A stretch of 64,000 nt of DNA from Micrococcales bacterium (GTDB lineage Bacteria > Actinomycetota > Actinomycetes > Actinomycetales > Dermatophilaceae), in assembly GCA_021287075.1 (NCBI GenBank), contig JAJTBD010000009.1, positions 62,001-126,000 on the forward strand, written 5' to 3'. The notes below the pieces were generated by a model, which ran no database searches, was not told where the DNA came from, and saw nothing but the letters and a program-made list of their open reading frames with translations. A program made the translations under genes and the position numbers. How positions within the stretch are numbered: position 1 is the stretch's first letter; every line of letters begins with the position of its first letter. Shown in pieces: positions 41,557 to 50,031 of this stretch.

Positions 41557-41877
41557 TCAGACGGACTGGCCGACGTTCCAGAAGAAGTTGATGAGCGTCA
41601 CGCTCGCGCCGCAGATCACGGCCGCGCCGCAGGAGACGAGGACGCCGATCTTCCCGCGCGAGGCGAGGTGCGGGTTGGAGGAGTTCGCGCCGAAGCCCCA
41701 CACGATCGCGGACACGATCAGCGCGAGTACCGACAGGATGAGGCCGATGGTCATCACCGCGCCGACGATGGTGCGCAGTTGGTTGATTCCTGGTAGGCCG
41801 TTGGTGTTGGGGTCGATGTTGATGTCCATCGGCACCAGCAGCGGCGCGGACATGACGGTGGTGAGCAGATCGAACAC
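41557..41877 (-). CDS. DUF6112 small membrane protein, copy 2 (pilin-like)
   Basis: A 106-residue protein with two membrane segments: TIVGAVMTIGLILSVLALIVSAIVWGFG and KIGVLVSCGAAVICGASVTLINFFW. The layout resembles VirB2/TrbC pilins and the related gene at 42027, with which it shares LxLIVSAIVW and (R/K)xRIGVLV-type spacing. The GTG start follows AAGGAGACC. A role as pilus or channel subunit is an inference. A stem-loop and about 150 bases separate it from its paralogue. Confidence 0.78.
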   Translation of the reverse strand: MFDLLTTVMSAPLLVPMDINIDPNTNGLPGINQLRTIVGAVMTIGLILSVLALIVSAIVWGFGANSSNPHLASRGKIGVLVSCGAAVICGASVTLINFFWNVGQSV

Positions 41878-41972
41878 GGTAGGTCTCCTTGGCGACGGGC
41901 GGCCCGACCACGGACTCGCAGACGGGGTACACGCGACAGGTGCACCCACAGCCCCTCGGCAGCGGAGACGAC

Positions 41973-42002
41973 GATGCCCACGCCGGTGAGGACGTGGGCA
42001 TC
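41973..42002. promoter_or_regulatory. Stem-loop between the two DUF6112 genes
   Basis: A 10-bp perfect stem GATGCCCACG / CGTGGGCATC with a 10-base loop lies in the 149-bp gap between the two pilin-like genes. There is no U-tract on the transcribed side, so an mRNA processing or stability element is more likely than a full terminator. gacaggtgcaccc at 41935, a motif shared with other element leaders, lies in the same gap. Confidence 0.5.
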
Positions 42003-42026
42003 GAGAGGCTCTGAGTTGTCTTGGCG

Positions 42027-42293
42027 TCAGAGTTGTTGGCCGAGGTTGAGCAGCCAGTTCATCCAGGCCACGCCGCCTCCGGCGAGGGCGGCGACACCGA
42101 CGGCGACGAGCACTCCGATTCGGCCTTTGCTGGCGGTGGCGTAGTTGCCGTGGGCCGTGGCGATGGCCCAGACGATGGCTGAGACGATCAGCATGAGGAC
42201 GGCGACGATGAGGACGAAGGTCAGGAGCGCGCCGACCACGGCGCGCAGGTCTCCGATGCCGCCGAGCCCGTCGAAGTCGGGAAAGACACCCAT
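42027..42293 (-). CDS. DUF6112 small membrane protein, copy 1 (pilin-like)
   Basis: An 88-residue protein with two membrane segments (VVGALLTFVLIVAVLMLIVSAIVWAIA and RIGVLVAVGVAALAGGGVAWMNWLL) and a short acidic start MGVFPDFDGLGG. It is a paralogue of the gene at 41557. It begins six bases after the cell-wall hydrolase gene. The VirB2/TrbC-like topology suggests a structural subunit of the transfer channel. Confidence 0.78.
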   Translation of the reverse strand: MGVFPDFDGLGGIGDLRAVVGALLTFVLIVAVLMLIVSAIVWAIATAHGNYATASKGRIGVLVAVGVAALAGGGVAWMNWLLNLGQQL

Positions 42294-42299
42294 CGCCGA

Positions 42300-43910
42300 T
42301 CACCCTGCTTTCACAGTGACGTGGAGGTGGTCGAAGTGGCCTCCGGTGATGGAGGCGGGGTCGTGCATGCCGCCGCCGTTGTAGGGTCGCCAGCCCTCGG
42401 TGTCGCGGGTGACGGACCAGATTTGGCCTTGCCAGATCAGGTACTCGACGCCGAGTGCGTCGGCGTTGTCCTTCATCCAGTTGGTGACCCTCCAGCCGGT
42501 GTCGAGCTGTGCCGGGGTGGGTCGCTGGCCGATGCGGTTGCCGAAGGTGATGTCACATGCCCGGCCGAGGGGATGCTCCGACTTGGTGCCGGGGCGCGGT
42601 GAGTAGCAGCCCCAGCCGGTGTCGGGGAATGCGGCGAGGGTCTGCTGGTAGAGGTGGAGCATGCGGGCGGTGATCTTGCCTGAGCTGGTGGGATCGTCGA
42701 CGAGCCGGTCGGGATCTCCATCGACGCCGGTCGGCGTGCCCGCGGTGGCGTTGTTGCAGGCGGCAGGAGACCCGCTGGTCGCCGTCGGCAGGTTCGCGGC
42801 CCCGTGCTGGTTGAGCCAGGCGGCGGCGTCGATGGCCTCACCGTTCGTGCCGCCGGGCCGGACCTCGAAGTGCAGATGTGCGCCGGTGCTCATGCCCGAG
42901 GAGCCGACATCGCCGATGTGCTGCCCAGCGCTCACGCGGTCTCCGGGACGGACGTGGATGCCGCTCTGCCACATATGGGCGTAGGCCGTGGCGACGGTCT
43001 TGCCGTCGATGGTGTGCTCGATGACGATGAGGCCGCCGTACCCGCCGGAGAACTCCGCGACGGCGACGGTGCCGTCGGCGGCGGCGAGGATCGGCGTGCC
43101 GTCGGGCGCGGCGAAGTCGGTGCCGGTGTGCATTTTCCGTTCGCCCGTGATCGGGTGCACCCGCATCCCGAACGGCGAGGTCAGCACCCAGGTGCCCTCG
43201 GGCAGCGGGAACACCACACGCGACGACAAGACTGCCGGGCCGCCCGCGCCGCTAGCGGCACTGCCGACGTTGGTGAGTGCGGCGAGGATGCTGTCGGCGA
43301 CGAGCGCATAGTTGCGGTAGCGGTCGGGGAAGGCGGACACCTCGACGGCTTGGGCGGCTTCGCCGGGGTCCATCTGTTGCCAGCCGGGGATGTCGAGCAG
43401 GCCGCGCGGTGAGGGGTAGTTCGGTCCGGTCGGCCCGCCGAAGAACGCCCGCGCCTGATAGTTCGGGTCCATCAACTCGGCGACGGTGCCCCACCCGGAT
43501 TGGGGGCGCATCTGGAACAGGCCGAGGGAGTCGTGGTCGCCGCCGTTGCCGTCGTTCGGGTAGTTCGCCGACTCGGGGTAGGTGCCGGTGTTGGTGAGCA
43601 TGCGCAGCGTGGACTCGGTGAGCGCGGCCATCAGCGCGATCTTGATTCCGGGCCTGCCCACGTCGGTGAGGCCGTTGCCGACGGCGATGATCGTGGCCGC
43701 GTGCGTGAGCCGCTGACGGTTCAGCGTGAAGGTCTCGTCGTTCGCGGTGGTCACGGTGAGCGCGTCCGGGATCGGTCCGAGGTTCACGGTCCCGGCAGGT
43801 GTGGCGCAGTACGCGGCGGCGGGGTTCATCAGCACCCCGATCCCGAGGAGTGCTGCGGTGGGGGCGAAGAACAGCAGTGCCAGGGCTGCGATGGCGGCTT
43901 TGCGGAACAC
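42300..43910 (-). CDS. Three-domain peptidoglycan hydrolase of the transfer apparatus
   Basis: A 536-residue exported enzyme that would open the cell wall for the channel. After a signal/anchor (residues 1-34) comes a transglycosylase-like domain with E99 in AALTEST and SLGLFQMRP (128-136), then an M23 endopeptidase domain with H261 and D265 (HTGTD) and H345/H347 (HLHFEV), and a C-terminal M15-like domain with SEHPLGRACD (H446, D453) and HFDHLHV (525-531). All three sets of active residues look intact. Start: GTG 43910, giving FRKAAIAALALLF. Confidence 0.87.
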   Translation of the reverse strand: MFRKAAIAALALLFFAPTAALLGIGVLMNPAAAYCATPAGTVNLGPIPDALTVTTANDETFTLNRQRLTHAATIIAVGNGLTDVGRPGIKIALMAALTESTLRMLTNTGTYPESANYPNDGNGGDHDSLGLFQMRPQSGWGTVAELMDPNYQARAFFGGPTGPNYPSPRGLLDIPGWQQMDPGEAAQAVEVSAFPDRYRNYALVADSILAALTNVGSAASGAGGPAVLSSRVVFPLPEGTWVLTSPFGMRVHPITGERKMHTGTDFAAPDGTPILAAADGTVAVAEFSGGYGGLIVIEHTIDGKTVATAYAHMWQSGIHVRPGDRVSAGQHIGDVGSSGMSTGAHLHFEVRPGGTNGEAIDAAAWLNQHGAANLPTATSGSPAACNNATAGTPTGVDGDPDRLVDDPTSSGKITARMLHLYQQTLAAFPDTGWGCYSPRPGTKSEHPLGRACDITFGNRIGQRPTPAQLDTGWRVTNWMKDNADALGVEYLIWQGQIWSVTRDTEGWRPYNGGGMHDPASITGGHFDHLHVTVKAG

Positions 43911-43923
43911 GACGCCAACCCCT

Positions 43924-44616
43924 TCAGCGCAGCGGGTTGTCGAGCTGCGACAGCCGCAGCAGATGGCAGGTCGGATAGGTCGGGGCGCAGACGACGAACA
44001 CGGTGAACGCGACCGGATGCTCGCTGGTGACCGGTTGGCCGTTCCAGACCCCGGCACGATGACGGGTGCCCTCGATCGTGACGGCCGTTGTGCCTGCCGC
44101 GAGCTGCCCCGGCTGGGCCTGCGCTACGGCGTCGGCCCAGGCGTCGGGGACGTAGGTGGTGTCGATGGTGAGGTGCTGACGGGTGGCGTACTGCCGCAGC
44201 TCGACCCAGGCGTCCCGGGTCGGCAGGTACGCGGCCACGTCGGAGGCCAGCCCGGCTTGCTCGTCTCCGCTGGGGTCCCCAACCGCGAGGATCGCTGAGG
44301 TGTAGTCCAGCGGCCACAGTCCCGAGGCCGTGTTCCACGCGAACAGCGTGGACGCGACGCCCTGAGCGAAGGTCTCGGGATTGGCCGAACGCGGAACCGC
44401 TGGAACCCGTGGTGGCTGGGGCGTGCTCGGTGCCACGGTCGGCGGTGCCGTCGTGGTCGAGCCGGGCTCCGGGTCATGGTCGGTGCTGGTGCTGTTGCGG
44501 GGGCCGGTGAGGAGTCCGTAGACGCCGGCCCCGGCGAGGAGCAGCAGGACGATGCCGGCGGCGATGAGGGCGACGAGTCGGCGACGGTTCCGAGGATCAG
44601 TAGGTGCAGGGCTCAT
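43924..44616 (-). CDS. Membrane-anchored transfer protein, VirB8/TcpC-like topology
   Basis: A 230-residue protein with one N-terminal membrane segment (residues 18-40, ALIAAGIVLLLLAGAGVYGLL), a Thr/Pro-rich linker, and an extracellular domain of about 130 residues with two cysteines near the end (VVCAPTYPTCHLL) that could form a disulfide. The topology matches VirB8-type scaffold subunits, but I see no sequence proof. The ATG at 44616 is preceded by CTGCACC without a clear ribosome-binding site. It is followed closely by the hydrolase gene. Confidence 0.75.
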   Translation of the reverse strand: MSPAPTDPRNRRRLVALIAAGIVLLLLAGAGVYGLLTGPRNSTSTDHDPEPGSTTTAPPTVAPSTPQPPRVPAVPRSANPETFAQGVASTLFAWNTASGLWPLDYTSAILAVGDPSGDEQAGLASDVAAYLPTRDAWVELRQYATRQHLTIDTTYVPDAWADAVAQAQPGQLAAGTTAVTIEGTRHRAGVWNGQPVTSEHPVAFTVFVVCAPTYPTCHLLRLSQLDNPLR

Positions 44617-44652
44617 GCCGAGCAGGTGCACACCCGACACCCACGTCAACGG

Positions 44653-45651
44653 TCATAGCGCGCGGAGGCGTGGCCGCTCCGTCGTGCCTTCGCGGGCGGC
44701 TCGGAGCGCATCGGCGAACCGGACGGTGCCGTCGGTGGTGGCGAGGAAGTTCTCGAACTGCTCGTCGGTCAACTCGGCGGCGAGCGTGCCGGCGTCGTAG
44801 TGGGTCCACCAGTTGGTCAGCTCGCCCCAGGTCTGGATGAACGCCCGCAGCGGGTAGCGGACGGGCTGGCCGTTGTCGGTGACGAGCGGCAACGGCTTGG
44901 GTGGGGTGCGCTTGCCCTTCTTGATCGACTTCGCGCGGGCCACGGCCGCTTCGGCGCGAGCGTGCAGTTCGGCCTCGCGCCGCTCCCGCGCGGCGGTGTC
45001 GGCGTCGCGGATCGCCTGGTAGATCGGATGCACCGGGTCACCGGCCTCGATCCGTTCCAGCCCGGCCACGGCCTCGGCGCGCAACGTCTCGGGCTGAACG
45101 GGGTTGTTGGCGATGTCTTCGAGGTAGCCGATCTTCTCCAACGTCGTGTGCGACGCGCCACCGGGAATCATCGCCGCCGCCTGCTCCCGTGCATCGCCGA
45201 GAGCGCTTGACGGTCCCGCAAATTTTGCGGGACCGTCGTTTCCCGGCTGGTTCTCGCTGCTGAACTGGGTCGCACTCTTGCGGCGGGCGGCATCCTCGGC
45301 CATGACCTGCTTGATCTCGCGGTAGAGGCCGGCGGCTTCGAGCTGGGTGTAGGGCTTGTGGAGCATGTTGTCGTCCTGCTCGGCGAGGAGCTGCCCGAGC
45401 CGGTCGGACAGGCCACTGCGAACCCACACGTTGACGGTGCGCCAGCCGAGCTTCTTGATCGCTGCCAGGCGTCGTGCCCCGCACACCAGCACGCCGTCGA
45501 TGGTGATCGTGAGCGGTTGCAGCAGGCCGTCGCGCCCGATGGAGGATGCGAGGGCGTCGATGTCGCCGAGGTCGGCGCGGTGCCGGGTGCCGACGAGGAT
45601 CGAATCGACGGTGCGGTCGAGCTGAATGCTGCCGATCTGCGGCTCGGTCAC
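44653..45651 (-). CDS. ParB/RepB/Spo0J-type nuclease-domain protein
   Basis: A 332-residue DNA-binding protein. The ParB N-terminal domain is clear: DLGDIDALASSIGRDGLLQPLTI, then VLVCGARRLAAIKKLGW, the GxRR box that binds CTP in this family. A helical middle and a C-terminal conserved part (RYPLRAFIQTWGELTNWW) follow. No ParA is seen beside it, so it may act in element regulation or stability by itself. It overlaps the upstream gene by four bases. Confidence 0.85.
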   Translation of the reverse strand: MTEPQIGSIQLDRTVDSILVGTRHRADLGDIDALASSIGRDGLLQPLTITIDGVLVCGARRLAAIKKLGWRTVNVWVRSGLSDRLGQLLAEQDDNMLHKPYTQLEAAGLYREIKQVMAEDAARRKSATQFSSENQPGNDGPAKFAGPSSALGDAREQAAAMIPGGASHTTLEKIGYLEDIANNPVQPETLRAEAVAGLERIEAGDPVHPIYQAIRDADTAARERREAELHARAEAAVARAKSIKKGKRTPPKPLPLVTDNGQPVRYPLRAFIQTWGELTNWWTHYDAGTLAAELTDEQFENFLATTDGTVRFADALRAAREGTTERPRLRAL

Positions 45652-46541
45652 GACGACTCACCGCCTCCACCGCCCGGCGCGGCCAGAGCGAGCGCGAGGA
45701 TCAGATCGTCGTCGCGGAGCAGCAGGTCGAGGGTCTCGCCCAGCAGGAGCCGGAGCAGGATGCCGCGACCGCTGGTGGTCGCGACGTAGGCCTGGTGCGG
45801 GTTCCCGAGCAGCGCCTTCAGCAGTGCGGCCCAGGAGCGGCGCGGCAGGTCGAGCAGTGCCCGCGCGTGCCGGTCGCGGCGCAGCGCCTCGTAGGCGGAC
45901 TGGCGGGCGCCCGCCTTCATCAAAGCCCCGCAGACGTGCTCCACGGCGGCCCGTGCCGTGTCGGCTGGCCAGTCGAGCAGGCACAGCATCGCGATGGCGT
46001 CCTCGGCCGCCGATCCGGCGGACATGCACGCCTGCGCCGACCCGAGGCTCTCGCGCGGCTCCGGTTCGAGGTCGCTGGGACGCAGGTCGGTGGTGTGGAA
46101 CGCGGGATGGTAGTCGGCCAGCGCGGCGTCGCGTTCGGAGAACCGTTCGGCATCGTGGAACGCCGAGACGTGCGCGCGGCGGGCCTGGTGCACCGAGCAG
46201 AGCAGCCCTTGGGCGCGTTCCTCGTAGACGCAGGTGATCCGCACGGCGTGGGTGATGATCGCCCAAGGATCGTTGGCCTCACGGGTTGAGCGGTACTGCA
46301 TCGCGTCGAACGCCGCCGTCACTGCCTCCCAGGTGTCGAGCTTGTGCTTCCTCGCCAGAGCGCGGTACTTGTCGGCGGCGAACTCCATCAGGTCGCGAGC
46401 CACCGGGTCGTGAACCCAGGCATCCTCGCCGCCCTCGGCGAGGCGTTTGAGCAAGGAGCGCAGGCCCTCGCCGGTGGTGAAGTCCTCAGCCCCAAAGGCC
46501 GTCGGCTCGGTGCTGGTGCTGGTGCGGGTTGGTGTGGTCAT
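45648..46541 (-). CDS. Element protein of unknown function
   Basis: A 297-residue helical protein starting MTTPTRTSTSTEPTAFG after a Ser/Thr-rich leader. The middle has WEAVTAAFDAMQYRSTREANDPWAII and CVYEERAQGLLCSV; the C-terminal third is helical (SAYEALRRDRHARALLDLP). No catalytic signature, signal or membrane segment is seen. The start is followed upstream, at 46560, by the shared leader motif caggcaggtgcgc. It overlaps the parB-like gene and so is likely needed with it. Confidence 0.72.
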   Translation of the reverse strand: MTTPTRTSTSTEPTAFGAEDFTTGEGLRSLLKRLAEGGEDAWVHDPVARDLMEFAADKYRALARKHKLDTWEAVTAAFDAMQYRSTREANDPWAIITHAVRITCVYEERAQGLLCSVHQARRAHVSAFHDAERFSERDAALADYHPAFHTTDLRPSDLEPEPRESLGSAQACMSAGSAAEDAIAMLCLLDWPADTARAAVEHVCGALMKAGARQSAYEALRRDRHARALLDLPRRSWAALLKALLGNPHQAYVATTSGRGILLRLLLGETLDLLLRDDDLILALALAAPGGGGGESS

Positions 46542-46634
46542 GGTGTCGGCACCTCCTGGCAGGCAGGTGCGCACTCGCTCCCACGCGCGCGTCCTGCATG
46601 CCGATGCCGTCGCAGCCATGACCTCTCACCACCG

Positions 46635-47039
46635 TCAACTCATCGAGGCCCCGGAGCGGGACACCTGCGAGGCAGGTGCGGTGCTGCGCCCGAACGCGGA
46701 GATCGGCGGCAGCCGACGGGCACGGTCCCCGAGACGACGAACGCCGGTCCCTATCGGGGTGCGAGTGCGACGTGTGAGCTCGGCCTGGAAGTCGAGGCCA
46801 CGGCCGGCGGCGTGCGCGGAGTGCCGGGCAATCAGGTCGGTGGGGCGCACCCACTCCACGCCGCGACCGCGAACGAGCGCGTGCTGCTTGTCGTCGCGGG
46901 CGACCTGCGCGGCCCGCACCGCTTCCGGCGTGCTCGTCGCCTCGACCGGTTCGGGGCGCTCTCGCGGCTCCTCGGGCACGAGGAGTGCGGGATCGGGCCT
47001 CGCGGGGTCGTTCTGTTGCGGGTTGTCGGTGGTGTTCAT
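46635..47039 (-). CDS. Small element protein of unknown function
   Basis: A 134-residue hydrophilic protein: disordered acidic start (TTDNPQQNDPARPDPALL), a helical VRAAQVARDDKQHALVRGRGVEWVRPTDLIARHSAHAAGRGLDFQ segment, and a basic end (TRRTRTPIGTGVRRLGDRARRLPP). It overlaps the upstream DUF2637 gene. Near its 3' end CACCTGC-GAG-GCAGGTG (46664-46680) forms a small perfect hairpin. Function unknown; the basic tail may bind nucleic acid. Confidence 0.65.
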   Translation of the reverse strand: MNTTDNPQQNDPARPDPALLVPEEPRERPEPVEATSTPEAVRAAQVARDDKQHALVRGRGVEWVRPTDLIARHSAHAAGRGLDFQAELTRRTRTPIGTGVRRLGDRARRLPPISAFGRSTAPASQVSRSGASMS

Positions 47040-47719
47040 GGGGTCGTCTCCTCCCGCTCGTCGGCGGTGTCGGTGGTGTCAGTGAGGTGCGCGACGGCGA
47101 ACCAGCGGCCCACGGTCGAGGGATGCACCCCGAGTTCGCGGGCGATCCGCTTGTTCGACCAGCCCGCCTCGCGCAGCTCCCACCCCAGCGCCCGCCGATC
47201 CGCCATACCGTCGTCGTGACGGGTCGGCTCTGCCTCGCCAGATGGCAGGGCTGGCATCGTCTCCGCAGTCGCTGTCGAGAACGAGTCGGCGGCGGTAGGT
47301 TCCGCATGGGGGTCGGTAGTGCGGGTGAGGATCACAGTCAGGTGCGTGATGGCCAGCAGCACGACGGGCGGCACCGCTGCGACTGATGCGGCGAGCATCC
47401 GTGGCACGTCGGCGTCTGCGGCGACGACGGCGTGAATGGCGTTCGCTGTCACTGAGACGAGCGCGCCGCCGACCAGCAGCGCCCACGGATACCAGGCCGA
47501 GCGTTGCCCGGCGAGGGCGACGACGGCGACCGTGGCGACGACGATGATGCCGTCCACGATCAGCGGCCACGCCCACGCTTGCCCCGATCCGATCCCGGAG
47601 CGAGCGGCCAGATCGGCCAACGACGTGAACGACAGCCAGAACGCCCCGGCGGCGATGAACACCGTCCCCGCGACCGCCGTCATAGCGGCCCAGCGCCGCC
47701 CCTCCGATTCACGCCTCAC
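47036..47719 (-). CDS. DUF2637 membrane protein with C-terminal helix-turn-helix
   Basis: A 227-residue protein with four membrane segments in the first 125 residues (AVAGTVFIAAGAFWLSF, WPLIVDGIIVVATVAVVALA, WALLVGGALVSVTANAIHAVVA, AASVAAVPPVVLLAITHLTV), the DUF2637 pattern of Streptomyces plasmid spread proteins, then a linker and a helix-turn-helix (RALGWELREAGWSNKRIARELGVHPSTVGRWF). It may link envelope state to DNA or regulation. It overlaps both neighbours by four bases. Confidence 0.8.
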   Translation of the reverse strand: MRRESEGRRWAAMTAVAGTVFIAAGAFWLSFTSLADLAARSGIGSGQAWAWPLIVDGIIVVATVAVVALAGQRSAWYPWALLVGGALVSVTANAIHAVVAADADVPRMLAASVAAVPPVVLLAITHLTVILTRTTDPHAEPTAADSFSTATAETMPALPSGEAEPTRHDDGMADRRALGWELREAGWSNKRIARELGVHPSTVGRWFAVAHLTDTTDTADEREETTP

Positions 47720-48651
47720 AGCCCCGCCCTCCCCAGCGCTGCGGATGGTGGGCTCGCCGAACGACCGAACCAGCGACCCGCGTTCCGGCTCCGGCCGTCT
47801 GACGCGGTCTCGGATGCGGGCTGAATGGCTCGGTAGGCAGAGCGCACGGTCGTGGTTGTCTCGCGATCACCCAGACCCGCCGACTGTGCCGCAGCACCCA
47901 AGGCATCGAGCGCGTCGGCGGGCGAGACGCCGTTCTCGGCGAGGCGACAGGCAGCCCAGAACAGGCCCCGGTTCCGCTCGCCCTCACCCCGCCCGGCGAC
48001 CCACGCAGCCAACCGCTCAGATTCCATATCCATCGAGCCGCTGCTGGGACGTGGTGGGGCGACGGGGCGCGGGTCGAGAAAGTCCCGCAGACGGGCCGCC
48101 TCCACCGCGCCGACCGAGTGCGCGGCGATGTCCGCGACCTCGTAGAGCTTCACATTGCCGTCGATGATTCGCCGGGATGGCGGGGCAATGATGTAGCCGC
48201 CGTCGCCCCGGAAATCGACACCCGCAGCGGCTGCCTGCCACGAACGCTGCTCGCTGCCTGGTGTCGCCGGGAAGTACACGTGCGCGCCACCGGTGGGCGT
48301 GCGCACCAGCAGACCCGCGCCATCGACGAGTCCCGCGTCGGTGGCGCGCTGGTACGCCGCGCGGCCGTCGTGGGGGCCGTGGACATCGACATCGACGACG
48401 ACAACGCCGGATGGAGCGCCGGTCGGGATGCCGATGTTCGCGTTCGGTGTGCGCGACCACCACGCGGCAACCTGTTCCGGGTCGCTGCTCGCGTCGAGGA
48501 ACCCACGGCGGGTCAGCGGACGTTTCCCCTCGACGACGCACGGGAACACGGGCACGCCAGCCGCCGCGAGGCTCCGCGCAGCCAAGGTCAGGCGTGGGGA
48601 GCGATCCACGCGGATGAGCGCCGCCAGGACATCGAATGGCTGGGGCATCAC
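47716..48651 (-). CDS. Bifunctional DNA primase/polymerase (Prim-Pol)
   Basis: A 311-residue protein of the archaeo-eukaryotic primase superfamily. The Prim-Pol core is visible: AGVPVFPCVVEGKRPL, IGIPTGAPSGVVVVDVDVH (catalytic DxD), then TPTGGAHVYFPA and GVDFRGDGGYIIAPPS. A helical C-terminal part with RNRGLFWAACRLAENG follows. It would prime replication of the element after excision or transfer. No fused helicase domain is present, unlike the long plasmid versions. Confidence 0.88.
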   Translation of the reverse strand: MMPQPFDVLAALIRVDRSPRLTLAARSLAAAGVPVFPCVVEGKRPLTRRGFLDASSDPEQVAAWWSRTPNANIGIPTGAPSGVVVVDVDVHGPHDGRAAYQRATDAGLVDGAGLLVRTPTGGAHVYFPATPGSEQRSWQAAAAGVDFRGDGGYIIAPPSRRIIDGNVKLYEVADIAAHSVGAVEAARLRDFLDPRPVAPPRPSSGSMDMESERLAAWVAGRGEGERNRGLFWAACRLAENGVSPADALDALGAAAQSAGLGDRETTTTVRSAYRAIQPASETASDGRSRNAGRWFGRSASPPSAALGRAGL

Positions 48652-49721
48652 AGCCCCCGCCCTGCCAGCACCGGCGCAGCACGCGGAAGATCGGTCTCCA
48701 TCGCAGGCGCTGCCGTGCGGGAGGTGCGCGGACTGGGAGTGTCGCGTTCAAGGCCGGGCGGAGTGCCGTCGCCGACCTGGAGCGTGTCGAGCTGGTCGAG
48801 GATGGCCAGCGCGGTCTTCCGCACCCGTTCACCGGTGGCCTGCACCACCTGGACGGGCTCTTGGCCGTCCACGCGGGCGGCCCAGGTCGAGACGTACGGG
48901 ATCGTGTACCCGGCGGTGTCCATGCCGTGCGCGGCACCGATCATCAGCGCGACGGATTCGGCTTCGACCTCGCGGATGCCGCGATGCTGCCGCGCTTCCT
49001 CGTCGTCGGGATCGTGCATCACCACGTGTGCCAGCTCATGGGCGAGGGTCTTGACCTGCGCGGCAGGGTCCATGTTCTCCCGCACCGCTACCGCCCGCGC
49101 CTCGTAGTCGGTCATGCCGTTCGCGCCGGAGATCATCCCCTCGTGCGGCACTCGCAGTACCTCGAACCCTGCGCCGCGAATCTGCCCGGCCAGCCCGTCC
49201 CACAGCCCCGAGGGTGCTTCACCTTCCAGCAGCGTCGGAGCGGGGGGAACTGGCAGCGGTTCGCCGTCGGTCTGCGAGGCATCCCACACGTAGGCCGGTC
49301 GCGCTCCGACCATCCGCGAGCGCACGACCTCGTTGACCTTGTGCTTCTCGCGCGGCCCCAAGCGACGCCAGGAGTTCGGATCGGCAGGATCGGACGAGGC
49401 GAACCGGCCCGTCACGGGCGCGAAGATCATGTAGCCCGGCTGGCCCTTCATCACCTGCCGCCCGAGCCCCTGCCACTGCCGGTATCCGGCGACCAGGGTC
49501 GGGAAGGGTTCGGGCACGCGACCGGCCTCGAACGCGGCCTCGTGCTGCACCCAGATCAGCATCGTGTTGTTGAACGAGCGCGACCGGAACCGTGCCGCGA
49601 AGGCCAGCGCCTGCCGCCAGTCGTCACCCGAGACCAGCGACTCGACCGCGCCGGTCAGCTTCTCGTGCAGCTCGTCGAGCTTCGCCTCTCGCGCCGCGCG
49701 GGCGTCCTCGTTCGATGCCAT
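48648..49721 (-). CDS. ArdC-like antirestriction/ssDNA-binding protein with metallopeptidase motif
   Basis: A 357-residue protein. The N-terminal half is ArdC-like (DUF1738): KLDELHEKLTGAVESLVSGDDW, SFNNTMLIWVQHEAAF and YRQWQGLGRQVMKGQPGYMIF. The C-terminal half has a zinc-peptidase motif HELAHVVMH with a downstream glutamate helix (REVEAESVALMIG). ArdC proteins protect incoming single-stranded DNA from restriction. As the first gene of the transfer operon it would be expressed early in a recipient. The ATG at 49721 starts ASNEDARAAREAK. Confidence 0.85.
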   Translation of the reverse strand: MASNEDARAAREAKLDELHEKLTGAVESLVSGDDWRQALAFAARFRSRSFNNTMLIWVQHEAAFEAGRVPEPFPTLVAGYRQWQGLGRQVMKGQPGYMIFAPVTGRFASSDPADPNSWRRLGPREKHKVNEVVRSRMVGARPAYVWDASQTDGEPLPVPPAPTLLEGEAPSGLWDGLAGQIRGAGFEVLRVPHEGMISGANGMTDYEARAVAVRENMDPAAQVKTLAHELAHVVMHDPDDEEARQHRGIREVEAESVALMIGAAHGMDTAGYTIPYVSTWAARVDGQEPVQVVQATGERVRKTALAILDQLDTLQVGDGTPPGLERDTPSPRTSRTAAPAMETDLPRAAPVLAGRGL

Positions 49722-49865
49722 GCTCCGGCCTCCTCTTCGGCGGGCCGCGCCAAGGTTGCGCGCGGCGGTACACCTGGCAGGTAGGCGCGAACACCCGCGC
49801 CCGGATCGTGAGCTGGACATCGTTCACCTCCTTGAGGCAGCCCGAGCCGAGACCGGAACCGAACA

Positions 49866-49970
49866 TTGAGCATGCTCAAAATGTCCCGGAGTCCTGTTCT
49901 AACACCGACCTTTGAGCATGCGCAAGCCTTGATTTGTGCATGCTCAACGACTACGGTTGAGCATGCACAA
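49866..49970. promoter_or_regulatory. Four copies of the palindrome TTGWGCATGCNCAA
   Basis: Between the divergent transfer operon and the HTH regulator lie 14-bp near-palindromes at 49866-49879, 49912-49925, 49934-49947 and 49957-49970. Centre spacings are 46, 22 and 23 bp, about two helical turns or twice that, so bound dimers would face the same side. The first copy is a perfect palindrome (TTGAGCATGCTCAA). They are most likely the operator set of the adjacent regulator; an iteron-type origin is the alternative. Confidence 0.8.
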
Positions 49971-50031
49971 CCACCCTCCGGGTGGATCACATGGATGCCT
50001 TGCCCGTCGCGAAGGGAAGGGGGTCACCGTC

